DNA from: Anaerolineae bacterium
GTDB taxonomy: Bacteria > Chloroflexota > Anaerolineae > Promineifilales > Promineifilaceae
Reading direction: 5' to 3'
Assembly: GCA_028284105.1 (NCBI GenBank)
Contig: JANQSK010001163.1
Location: 1-5,804, forward strand
DNA length: 5,804 bases
In this document: positions 1 to 5,711 of the stretch, piece by piece
Numbering within the stretch: position 1 is the stretch's first letter
How the letters are laid out: every line of letters starts with the position of its first letter
Position numbers and translations under genes: made by a program
Notes under the pieces: model-generated
Database searches by the model: none
Told to the model about the DNA's origin: nothing
Seen by the model: only the letters and a program-made list of their open reading frames with translations

Positions 1-1590
1 GCGGGTCCTGCCATCACGATTGACACAACGGCCGTATCTCACATCATTTCCAAAGATATTTATGGCCTAAACTTTGCGGATGCTGAATTTGCAGCCGAAA
101 CTAGCATGCCAGTTAGCCGCTGGGGCGGCAATCACACCACCCGGTATAACTGGAAAAACGATGTCTCAAACCGAGCCAGCGACTGGTTTTTTATGAATGT
201 GCCTGATGGTGATAATGATTTAACGGTAACTGGCGTCGATGAGTTTATCTCTCAAAACAATGCGTCGAATACCAAGTCAATTATCACGATGCCCATGATT
301 GGTTGGACGCCAACTCGCAGATTAACCGATGATCGAGATTGTGCATTTCCGCGTGATCTTTACCCCAATCAAGAGGCTTTTGAACAATATTGGGATTGCG
401 GATACGCCCGTTTACCTGATGGCACCATTATCACCGGCAACGATCCCACACTCACAAGTACAGCGATCGATGAAGATTGGGTCAAAGAATGGATTGGTCA
501 TTTAACCAATGAATTTGGAACGGCCGTTAATGGAGGTGTTGATTATTATGCACTCGATAATGAACCCCTATTGTGGAACAGCACCCATCGGGATGTGCAT
601 CCAAATCCGGTGAGCTACGATTCTTTGGTGTCAACTAGCATCACCTATGCAGAAGCCATTAAACAGGCTGATCCAACAGCCCAAACATTAGGGCCCGTTA
701 TCTGGGGGTGGACAGGCTACTTTTATTCGGCAGCAGATATCGCTTCTGGCGGCGAATTCTGGCTTAACCCACCAGACCGAAACGCCCACGGTGGCTTGCC
801 TTTAGTCGAATGGTATTTACAGCAGATGGCAGCTTATGAACAGTCAAGTGGCACCCGTTTGCTTGACTACTTTGATTTACACTTTTATCCACAGCAAGAT
901 GGGGTTGCTTTGACGTCAGCTGGTGGTGACTTCACGCAAGATTTGCGATTACGTTCGACACGTGCCTTGTGGGATTCAACCTATGTTGACGAAAGCTGGA
1001 TTGCTGAACCTGTTAATTTGATTCCACGTATGCGCCAATGGATTGAAACGTACTATCCTGGCACGAAAATTGCGATTTCAGAATACAACTGGGGTGGTTT
1101 GGAGCATATCAATGGAGCTTTGGCACAAGCGGATGTGTTAGGCATATTCGGCCGTGAACGCGTCGATTTAGCGACTCTTTGGGCACCGCCAGCCAACACA
1201 GACCCCGGTGCGTTTGCCTTCCGAATGTACCTCAATTATGACGGAAACGGGGCTTCTTTTGGAGACCTGAGTTTGGTTGCTGATAGCAGCGATTCAGATG
1301 AGCTATCTGTTTTTGCAGCTCAGCGAAGTTCTGATAATGCCCTAACGATTATGGTTATTAATAAAAGTGGCCAGCCATTGACAAGCTCTATTGCATTGAG
1401 TGGCTTTGAAGGTGGTGTTGCAAAAGTGTACCAGTATGCCAACAGTGACCTTACTCAAATCACTCGTCAGCCTGATTTAGTTGTATCATCTGATGGGTTT
1501 AGCCCAACCTTGCCAGCAGATTCAATTACTCTGTTTGAGTTAGAAGGGGGTGAATTGGAGACGTCATATCTGCCCTTAATCAATAACTAA
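1..1590 (+). CDS. Secreted GH44 endoglucanase/xyloglucanase, 5'-truncated by the window edge
   Basis: The open frame enters from base 1, so the Met at 106 is internal. 529 residues are visible; signal peptide and true start lie upstream. The family hydrolyses beta-1,4-glucan or xyloglucan with retention, outside the cell. Seen: the N-terminal motif RWGGNHTTRYNW (visible residues 40-51), a family hallmark; LDNEP with the likely acid/base Glu188; and AISEYNWGG with the likely nucleophile Glu361. Their 173-residue spacing equals that of E186 and E359 as I recall them for Clostridium thermocellum Cel44A. The catalytic barrel is followed by a C-terminal beta-sandwich (about 410-515). Cys114 and Cys133 are the only visible cysteines and probably form a disulfide. 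The protein ends in SYLPLINN, a tail typical of exported Chloroflexota proteins and perhaps a sorting or anchoring signal. No carbohydrate-binding module is visible. A terminator follows, so it looks transcriptionally separate from the downstream genes. Family assignment is firm; exact substrate is not. Confidence 0.93.
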   Translation, partial: AGPAITIDTTAVSHIISKDIYGLNFADAEFAAETSMPVSRWGGNHTTRYNWKNDVSNRASDWFFMNVPDGDNDLTVTGVDEFISQNNASNTKSIITMPMIGWTPTRRLTDDRDCAFPRDLYPNQEAFEQYWDCGYARLPDGTIITGNDPTLTSTAIDEDWVKEWIGHLTNEFGTAVNGGVDYYALDNEPLLWNSTHRDVHPNPVSYDSLVSTSITYAEAIKQADPTAQTLGPVIWGWTGYFYSAADIASGGEFWLNPPDRNAHGGLPLVEWYLQQMAAYEQSSGTRLLDYFDLHFYPQQDGVALTSAGGDFTQDLRLRSTRALWDSTYVDESWIAEPVNLIPRMRQWIETYYPGTKIAISEYNWGGLEHINGALAQADVLGIFGRERVDLATLWAPPANTDPGAFAFRMYLNYDGNGASFGDLSLVADSSDSDELSVFAAQRSSDNALTIMVINKSGQPLTSSIALSGFEGGVAKVYQYANSDLTQITRQPDLVVSSDGFSPTLPADSITLFELEGGELETSYLPLINN

Positions 1591-1617
1591 CAAGTCAATT
1601 TAAGTAAACATTTGAGC

Positions 1618-1677
1618 AAACAGGCTGGTTGTTTGGGTAATAATTTGGACCAAATAACCAGCCTGTTTTAGTTTTTA
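1618..1677 (+). terminator. Rho-independent terminator of the GH44 gene
   Basis: A 19-bp stem (arms 1618-1636 and 1650-1668) is perfect except for one G-U wobble (1631/1655) and closes a 13-nt loop. Its core is CAGGCTGGTT pairing with AACCAGCCTG. It runs directly into a T-rich tract (TTTTAGTTTTTATT from 1666). It starts 28 nt after the glycosidase stop codon, so it should end that transcript and insulate the genes from 1802 onward. Confidence 0.9.
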
Positions 1678-1733
1678 TTGCTTCAAAAAAATCGTCTTGT
1701 GTTATCCGCTCATTTGTTCTATATTTGTGTGTA

Positions 1734-1739
1734 GATAAT
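1734..1739 (+). promoter_or_regulatory. Possible -10 element (GATAAT) for the operon starting at 1802
   Basis: GATAAT within TAGATAAT lies in the AT-rich gap after the terminator, 62 nt before the VOC gene start. A promoter is needed here because transcription from upstream should stop at 1618-1677. No convincing -35 hexamer is present at the expected distance (only weak TTTGTT-like sequence around 1713-1718), so the call is tentative. Confidence 0.35.
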
Positions 1740-1765
1740 TCTTTCGTTAATCGTGAAATTAGTCA

Positions 1766-1789
1766 TTGGCTGTGGTGTAAATTAGCCAA
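1766..1789 (+). promoter_or_regulatory. Inverted repeat in the 5' leader next to the VOC gene RBS
   Basis: TTGGCT (1766-1771) and AGCCAA (1784-1789) form a perfect 6-bp inverted repeat with a 12-nt spacer. It ends one base before the AGGAG ribosome-binding site (1791-1795). It could be an operator half-site pair or an mRNA hairpin affecting translation initiation. It is short enough that chance is a real possibility. Confidence 0.3.
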
Positions 1790-1801
1790 AAGGAGAATCA
1801 A

Positions 1802-2173
1802 ATGGAACTCGGCGCATTTTCAGTAAGTTTGGCAGTAAAAGATTTGCAGGCATCAAGAGCGTTTTACGAGAAATTAGGCTTTAAAGAGATGGGGGGAAAT
1901 CCTGAACATAATTACCTCATTTTGAAAAATGGCGAACATATCATCGGCTTGTTCCAAGGGATGTTTGAAAAAAATATTTTGACATTTAACCCAGGTTGGG
2001 ATCAAAGCGCCCAAAACACGGATAGTTTTACAGATGTTCGTGAGCTTCAAAAATCATTGCGTGATCAAGGGATCAATTTTGAAGAAGAAGCGGATGAAAG
2101 CACTGAAGGCCCGGCTCATTTTGTCATTGTTGACCCAGATGGAAATCCAATCTTAGTTGATCAACATCGCTAA
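1802..2173 (+). CDS. VOC (glyoxalase/bleomycin-resistance fold) family protein
   Basis: A 123-residue single-module VOC protein of the usual two-repeat beta-alpha-beta-beta-beta fold. Seen: the opening strand and helix FSVSLAVKDL..SRAFYEKLGF (residues 6-27), the second strand set with GEHIIGLFQGMFEKN, a helix carrying FTDVRELQKSL, and the closing DPDGNPILVDQH (111-122). At the positions where glyoxalase-type enzymes usually carry the first His and last Glu metal ligands, this protein appears to have Ser7 and Leu118, so a metal-independent binding or resistance role is as likely as catalysis. The overall pattern (GLFQGMFEKNILTFNPGWDQ) matches a widespread conserved VOC subgroup whose function I do not know. 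AGGAG at 1791-1795 lies 6 nt before the ATG, supporting this start. It is probably the first gene of the operon; the next gene begins 69 nt downstream with no clear terminator between. Confidence 0.88.
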   Translation: MELGAFSVSLAVKDLQASRAFYEKLGFKEMGGNPEHNYLILKNGEHIIGLFQGMFEKNILTFNPGWDQSAQNTDSFTDVRELQKSLRDQGINFEEEADESTEGPAHFVIVDPDGNPILVDQHR

Positions 2174-2198
2174 AATTTGTTCGCCTAGAAACATTCAA

Positions 2199-2226
2199 CA
2201 CTTCGACAAACCCTGTGTTTGAAGTG
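2199..2226 (+). repeat. Short inverted repeat between the VOC and alkylation-repair genes
   Basis: CACTTC (2199-2204) pairs with GAAGTG (2221-2226), with a possible G-U and A-U extension inward. The hairpin is followed by a run of A rather than T, so it is not an intrinsic terminator on this strand. It could stabilise or space the polycistronic mRNA, or be fortuitous. Confidence 0.3.
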
Positions 2227-2242
2227 AAAAAACAGGAGATTC

Positions 2243-3376
2243 ATGAAAGCTGAAACAACGTTTTCTCTGAAAGACCAACTGTTTAATCAGGAGAAAGTGA
2301 TTTATTTGGCAGGTCTATTTACGGCCGTTTATCCTCAATTTCAAGCAGAATCCTTTATCGAACAGACAGTGTCTGCATTTCCAGACCTTGAGCTCAAACA
2401 GCGCATTGACCATATTTCATCCACATTACAGGCCTTTTTGCCAAGCCAATATCCTGATGCCCTAGACATTATTCTCAAAGCGCTCCCACCCGAACTGGAC
2501 CCAACCAAAAAGGATGATGATTTTGGTGATTTCATCATCTCGCCTCTATCCCATTTTGTGGCGACTTATGGCTGTTCAGCTGAGCATGTCACCATTTCAT
2601 TGAGAGGGTTAAAAGCAATCACAAAGCGATTTTCTGCTGAGGATTCAATTCGCGCTTTTATTAATGCTTTTCCAGATCAAACGATGGCCTTTTTGAAGAA
2701 ATGCGCCCGAGATAGTAACTATCATGTTCGTCGGTTGGCCAGCGAAGGGACCCGACCCAAGCTGCCTTGGGCTCAAAAATTGACGATTGAGTATAAACGG
2801 CCGTTGCCACTTCTCGATATGCTCTTTACGGACAAAACCCGATATGTGACCCGCTCCGTTGCCAATCACCTGAATGACATTAGTAAAATTGATCCTGATT
2901 TGGTCATCGAAACATTAGCTCGATGGCAAAATACCAAGCTGCAAACTGAAAAAGAGATGGCTTTTATTGCGAAGCACAGTTTACGAACCTTGGTTAAGCA
3001 GGGCAATATGGATGCCTTCAAACTACTCGGGTTCGGCGAAACTCCGGACATTACCATTACGACATTTGAAAGCAGCACACCGCAGGTGAAGGTAGGCGAG
3101 GCGTTTCTATTTGAATTGGCCTTTACTTCCAATAAAAAACAGAATTTGATTGTTGATTACATCATGACTTTTGCAACAGATGGGAAAAAGGCTGGTAAAA
3201 AAGTTTTTAAACTCAAGCAGCTTGAACTTGAAGCTTATGAAACCGTCAAACTCAAGAAAAAACACCCTATGCGTTTAATGACAACCCGTCGTTTATATGA
3301 GGGAGAGCACACGATTTCGCTTCAAATCAATGGTCAGCTTTTTGGAGATCTTGCATTTGATCTAGTTACAAATTAA
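2243..3376 (+). CDS. DNA alkylation repair glycosylase, AlkC type with C-terminal Ig-like domain
   Basis: A 377-residue member of the AlkC/AlkD HEAT-like-repeat DNA glycosylases, which remove N-alkylated purines (and, for AlkC, 3-methylcytosine) from DNA without flipping the base. Seen: an alpha-helical HEAT-like region over about residues 1-260; the conserved block HVRRLASEGTRPKLPW (161-176) and the block RSVANHLNDISK (204-215), both hallmarks of the AlkC branch; then from about residue 265 a beta-rich domain containing VDYIMTF, KVFKLKQLEL and MTTRRLYEGEHTISLQING. This last domain matches the Ig-like domain found in one group of AlkC proteins. Asp212 in the second block is a candidate functional residue. 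Length is normal and nothing is broken. AGGAG (2234-2238) sits 4 nt before the ATG. The SDR gene follows after 8 nt, so the two are almost certainly co-transcribed. The symbol is withheld because several paralogous groups share this architecture. Confidence 0.9.
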   Translation: MKAETTFSLKDQLFNQEKVIYLAGLFTAVYPQFQAESFIEQTVSAFPDLELKQRIDHISSTLQAFLPSQYPDALDIILKALPPELDPTKKDDDFGDFIISPLSHFVATYGCSAEHVTISLRGLKAITKRFSAEDSIRAFINAFPDQTMAFLKKCARDSNYHVRRLASEGTRPKLPWAQKLTIEYKRPLPLLDMLFTDKTRYVTRSVANHLNDISKIDPDLVIETLARWQNTKLQTEKEMAFIAKHSLRTLVKQGNMDAFKLLGFGETPDITITTFESSTPQVKVGEAFLFELAFTSNKKQNLIVDYIMTFATDGKKAGKKVFKLKQLELEAYETVKLKKKHPMRLMTTRRLYEGEHTISLQINGQLFGDLAFDLVTN

Positions 3377-3384
3377 GAGGGAAT

Positions 3385-4119
3385 ATGGGTGAATTATCGG
3401 GCCAAGTGGCCGTGATTACGGGAGCTGGTCGTGGCATTGGTAAAGGTATTGCATTGGCATTTGCTGAAGCAGGTGCTTCTGTTGTATGTGCAGCACGAAC
3501 AAAAACTGAAATCGATCAAACGGTAGTAGAGATTGAGGAAGCTGGTGGTAAAGCGTCTGCTTGTTTAGTTGATGTGACCGAGTTTGATACGGCCGTTTCT
3601 CTCTTCCAACAAGCGCATGATACGTTTGGCGGTGTTGATATTGTCATCATCAACGCGGGTGTATCTGATAGCAAGCAATCGGTTGAGGATAGCGATCCTG
3701 CTGAATGGACCCAAGTCATCCAAGTAAACTTGATAGGTGCCTTTAATACCGCCAAAGCAGCAATTCCTCATCTCAAAGCCCGTGGTGGCGGTAAAATGAT
3801 GTTGATGGGGTCTGGGTTGGGACATAAAGGCATACCGACACGGTCTGCTTACTCAAGTTCAAAAGCAGGTCTGTGGATGTTGACGCGTGTCTTGGCACAG
3901 GAGTTAGCGCCTCATGCTATCAGTGTCAATGAGATTATTCCTGGACCTGTTCGAACTGAGATGACCCCTGGCTCAGATGGCGAAATTAGGAATACGCTCG
4001 GTAAGGGTGAATGGGTCAAAGGACCTCAGGATGTCGTACCCTTAGCATTGTTTTTAGCTTCGCAACCTAATCATGGCCCCACAGCCCAAAGCTTTAGTTT
4101 AATGCGCCGAGACGGATAA
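3385..4119 (+). CDS. Short-chain dehydrogenase/reductase (classical SDR)
   Basis: A 244-residue NAD(P)-dependent oxidoreductase with a Rossmann fold. Seen: TGAGRGIG (residues 12-19) for the dinucleotide, Asp63 contacting adenine, and the tetrad Asn115, Ser143, Tyr156, Lys160 (YSSSK) with the usual 13-residue Ser-Tyr spacing. PGPVRTEM follows Lys160. Arg38 after the second strand (CAART) suggests a preference for NADP(H). The usual NNAG motif reads INAG (89-92), with Ile for the first Asn; this is tolerated in the family. The C-terminus ends in SFSLMRRDG. The substrate cannot be read from sequence; 3-oxoacyl or sugar/polyol substrates are common for this class. The start is 8 nt after the preceding stop. 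The Shine-Dalgarno sequence GAGGG (3377-3381) begins right after that stop, only 3 nt from the ATG, which fits translational coupling. Confidence 0.92.
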   Translation: MGELSGQVAVITGAGRGIGKGIALAFAEAGASVVCAARTKTEIDQTVVEIEEAGGKASACLVDVTEFDTAVSLFQQAHDTFGGVDIVIINAGVSDSKQSVEDSDPAEWTQVIQVNLIGAFNTAKAAIPHLKARGGGKMMLMGSGLGHKGIPTRSAYSSSKAGLWMLTRVLAQELAPHAISVNEIIPGPVRTEMTPGSDGEIRNTLGKGEWVKGPQDVVPLALFLASQPNHGPTAQSFSLMRRDG

Positions 4120-4182
4120 CTGTATAACTGTCGGAACTAGAGTCAATATAGGGTAATTGATAGATTTGAAGGAGTTCCCTTT

Positions 4183-4214
4183 TCTCCATCACAATCGATA
4201 GATAGTGGTGGAGA
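4183..4214 (+). promoter_or_regulatory. Hairpin in the gap before the alditol oxidase gene
   Basis: TCTCCATCAC (4183-4192) pairs with GTGGTGGAGA (4205-4214) as a 10-bp stem with one U-G wobble and a 12-nt loop. Only TTTG follows, so it would be a weak terminator at best. Its 3' arm overlaps a perfect palindrome, AGATTTGTAAATCT (4212-4225), so the two structures are mutually exclusive in RNA. The arrangement sits 15 to 57 nt before the ATG at 4240 and could attenuate or tune expression. The remainder of the 120-nt gap shows no clear promoter. Confidence 0.4.
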
Positions 4215-4239
4215 TTTGTAAATCTAGGTTGGGAAGAAG

Positions 4240-5499
4240 ATGAGCGACTTGAAAAAAAATTGGGCGGGGAATATTGAATATCAAGCAACGGCCGTTTATG
4301 CACCTCGCTCAATCTCTGAACTTCAAGAACTTGTGCGTCAATCTTCAAGACTTCGCGTTTTGGGGTCAAGACACTCATTTAATCACATCGCAGATACAAC
4401 GGCCGTTCACATCTCTCTTGGAAATTTGCCCCCTAAAATCGACATTAGTGTTGCAGAACAAACGGTTACTGTTCATGGGAACATAAAATATGGTGATTTG
4501 TGTTTGGTACTCGATGCTGAAGGCTATGCTTTGCACAACTTGGCATCACTCCCCCACATTTCGGTAGCTGGAGCGATTGCCACTGCGACGCATGGGTCAG
4601 GCATCAATAATGGCAATTTAGCAACGGCCGTAACTGCCCTCACCATCATAGATGCAGAAGGAGAGATTCGAACACTGTCCCGTCAATCAGTCGGTGATGA
4701 TTTTGATGGCATGGTCGTCCATCTTGGCAGCCTTGGGGTCATTGTTGAAGTGACGCTTTCAATCCAACCTACCTTTAATATGCGCCAATTTGTTTATAAA
4801 GATTTGTCTTTTGAACGAGTGTTGGCCAATTTTGATGATGCCATGTCGGCTAGCTATTCAGTGAGCTTGTTTACAGATTGGCAAGGAGATACTGTCAATC
4901 AACTGTGGTTGAAAGAACGAGTCGACGGGGAGGTTGCCCCACCGGCTCAATCACTATTAGGCGGGCAATTGGCAAAACGGCCGTATCATCCACTAGCAGA
5001 AGTGTCGGCTGAATCCTGTACGGCTCAAATGGGTGAGGTTGGTTCATGGTTTGAGCGATTGCCCCATTTCAAAATGGAATTTACCCCCAGCTTTGGAGAT
5101 GAGCTTCAATCTGAATACTTTGTTTCCATTGAACATGCGGTTCCAGCCCTAACTGCCTTAAATAAGATAAGTGCTCAAGTAGGGGAGCAGCTCTTTATTT
5201 CAGAAATTCGAATGGTGGCAGCCGATAATTTTTGGCTGAGCCCATGCTATCAACAAACTTGTGTCGCCTTCCATTTCACCTGGAAACCAAATTGGCAGGA
5301 GGTTCGAAAAATATTGCCACTTATTGAGAGGGCACTCATTCCCTTTTACGTTCGGCCTCATTGGGGTAAGCTTTTTATGCTTTCACCACAAATTATTCGA
5401 GCTTCATACCCTAAAATGGTGGATTTTAAATCTCTAACAACCCAATTTGATCCTTCTGGGAAATTTCGAAATAGATTTATCAATTCTTACATCAGCTAA
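4240..5499 (+). CDS. FAD-dependent alditol oxidase (AldO/xylitol oxidase-like)
   Basis: A 419-residue flavoprotein of the VAO/PCMH family. It probably oxidises the terminal carbinol of polyols such as xylitol or sorbitol to the aldose, reducing O2 to H2O2. It lacks a signal peptide, so it should be cytoplasmic. Seen: the N-terminus NWAGNIEY (7-14) as in Streptomyces AldO; RVLGSRHSFN (39-48) with His45, equivalent to AldO His46, which carries covalent FAD; NLASLPHISVAGAIATATHGSG (100-121) with Ser103 matching AldO Ser106; then the substrate domain with AYSVSLFTDW-like sequence, EIRMVAAD containing Glu322 and Arg324 (AldO Glu320, Arg322), and RPHWGK with Lys377 (AldO Lys375). AldO numbers are from memory. 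All catalytic residues are present and length is the same as AldO. The Shine-Dalgarno is weak (GGGAAG, 4231-4236), but a TAG at 4225-4227 and the AldO-like N-terminus fix this start. Four ACGGCCGT palindromes fall in this gene. Confidence 0.92.
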   Translation: MSDLKKNWAGNIEYQATAVYAPRSISELQELVRQSSRLRVLGSRHSFNHIADTTAVHISLGNLPPKIDISVAEQTVTVHGNIKYGDLCLVLDAEGYALHNLASLPHISVAGAIATATHGSGINNGNLATAVTALTIIDAEGEIRTLSRQSVGDDFDGMVVHLGSLGVIVEVTLSIQPTFNMRQFVYKDLSFERVLANFDDAMSASYSVSLFTDWQGDTVNQLWLKERVDGEVAPPAQSLLGGQLAKRPYHPLAEVSAESCTAQMGEVGSWFERLPHFKMEFTPSFGDELQSEYFVSIEHAVPALTALNKISAQVGEQLFISEIRMVAADNFWLSPCYQQTCVAFHFTWKPNWQEVRKILPLIERALIPFYVRPHWGKLFMLSPQIIRASYPKMVDFKSLTTQFDPSGKFRNRFINSYIS

Positions 5500-5525
5500 C
5501 ATCGTTTTCAGTTTCGATTTATGTG

Positions 5526-5572
5526 ATTGACAGAAAGTTTTCTAAAAAAGATGCCTTACAAAGGCTGTCAAT
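5526..5572 (+). repeat. Nested inverted repeats after the alditol oxidase gene
   Basis: ATTGACAG (5526-5533) and CTGTCAAT (5565-5572) are a perfect 8-bp inverted repeat. Enclosed is a second hairpin, GCCTT-ACA-AAGGC (5553-5565), abutting the 3' arm. As RNA this would be an outer stem with an inner hairpin stacked on one side. No T-run follows, so it is not a standard intrinsic terminator, but it lies 27 nt after the stop and may serve as a 3'-end structure. Confidence 0.4.
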
Positions 5573-5578
5573 AGGCGA

Positions 5579-5631
5579 GTAAATCACAAACATTGAAGCT
5601 GATCTAATTATTAAAACTTTTTGTGATTTAC
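5579..5631. promoter_or_regulatory. 12-bp perfect inverted repeat, candidate operator pair
   Basis: GTAAATCACAAA (5579-5590) and TTTGTGATTTAC (5620-5631) are perfect reverse complements separated by 29 nt. The second arm is also half of a palindrome over the putative -10 box (5620-5644). Centre-to-centre distance is 41 nt, close to four helical turns, as expected if two dimers or a looped tetramer bind the same DNA face. An A-run or T-run typical of terminators is missing. Confidence 0.45.
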
Positions 5632-5644
5632 ATATAATTACAAA
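5620..5644 (+). promoter_or_regulatory. Putative promoter -10 (TATAAT) embedded in an operator-like palindrome
   Basis: TATAAT (5633-5638) is a perfect -10 hexamer 73 nt before the ATG at 5712. It lies inside the imperfect palindrome TTTGTGATT (5620-5628) with AATTACAAA (5636-5644), whose 9-bp arms differ at one position. A protein bound here would cover the -10 box, suggesting repression. No good -35 hexamer is seen 16-18 nt upstream (ATTAAA-like sequence at 5610-5615), so an activator or extended contacts may be needed. Confidence 0.45.
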
Positions 5645-5700
5645 CTTAACTATTCAAAAATCAAGAATGTAATTGGCTTTCAAAAAGTTGGGTTGATATT

Positions 5701-5710
5701 TAGGAGGAGG
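5701..5710 (+). promoter_or_regulatory. Strong tandem Shine-Dalgarno (AGGAGGAGG)
   Basis: AGGAGG occurs in two overlapping registers (5702-5707 and 5705-5710) before the ATG at 5712, leaving 4 or 1 nt. An in-frame TGA at 5694-5696 rules out an upstream start. It is the strongest ribosome-binding site in the window and marks the start of the last gene. Confidence 0.75.
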
Positions 5711-5711
5711 A

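Larger units (their letters stand above)
28..4984. repeat. Dispersed palindrome family ACGGCCGT, nine copies
   Basis: Copies start at 28, 520, 2321, 2797, 3589, 4288, 4399, 4624 and 4977 (8 bp each). All lie in coding sequence: two in the GH44 gene, two in the AlkC-type gene, one in the SDR gene and four in the alditol oxidase gene. Every copy is flanked by A or T on both sides, giving the consensus WACGGCCGTW. Seven are read in the frame ACG-GCC-GTN (Thr-Ala-Val) and two as CGG-CCG (Arg-Pro). Nine of the ten CGGCCG hexamers I find in the window are inside this octamer. None occurs in intergenic DNA or in the VOC gene. Confidence 0.9.

Noticed and set aside
106..108. ATG as the start of the glycosidase gene
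   Set aside because: The frame is open from base 1, and the residues before it (ITIDTTAVSHIISKDIYGLNFA) match the beginning of the GH44 domain. The codon is internal.
1148..1155. TCGGCCGT as a tenth copy of the palindrome family
   Set aside because: It contains CGGCCG but has T instead of A at the first position and G after it, so it breaks both the octamer palindrome and the W flanks.
2866..3132. Minus-strand open frame of 88 codons
   Set aside because: It lies wholly inside the AlkC-type gene, has no recognisable domain, and its sequence is explained by the conserved + strand protein.
4094..4378. Minus-strand open frame of 94 codons across the SDR/alditol oxidase gap
   Set aside because: It overlaps the ends of two well-supported genes and resembles no known protein.
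4274..4486. + strand open frame of 70 codons in another frame
   Set aside because: It is contained in the FAD domain of the alditol oxidase gene, where the main frame matches AldO throughout.
5527..5532. TTGACA as a -35 hexamer
   Set aside because: The sequence 16-18 nt downstream (around 5550) has no -10-like hexamer, and the hexamer is part of the 8-bp inverted repeat.
5620..5644. A CRP/FNR-type site because of TGTGA
   Set aside because: The second half TCACA is not found 6 nt downstream of TGTGA; the symmetric partner is at a different spacing.
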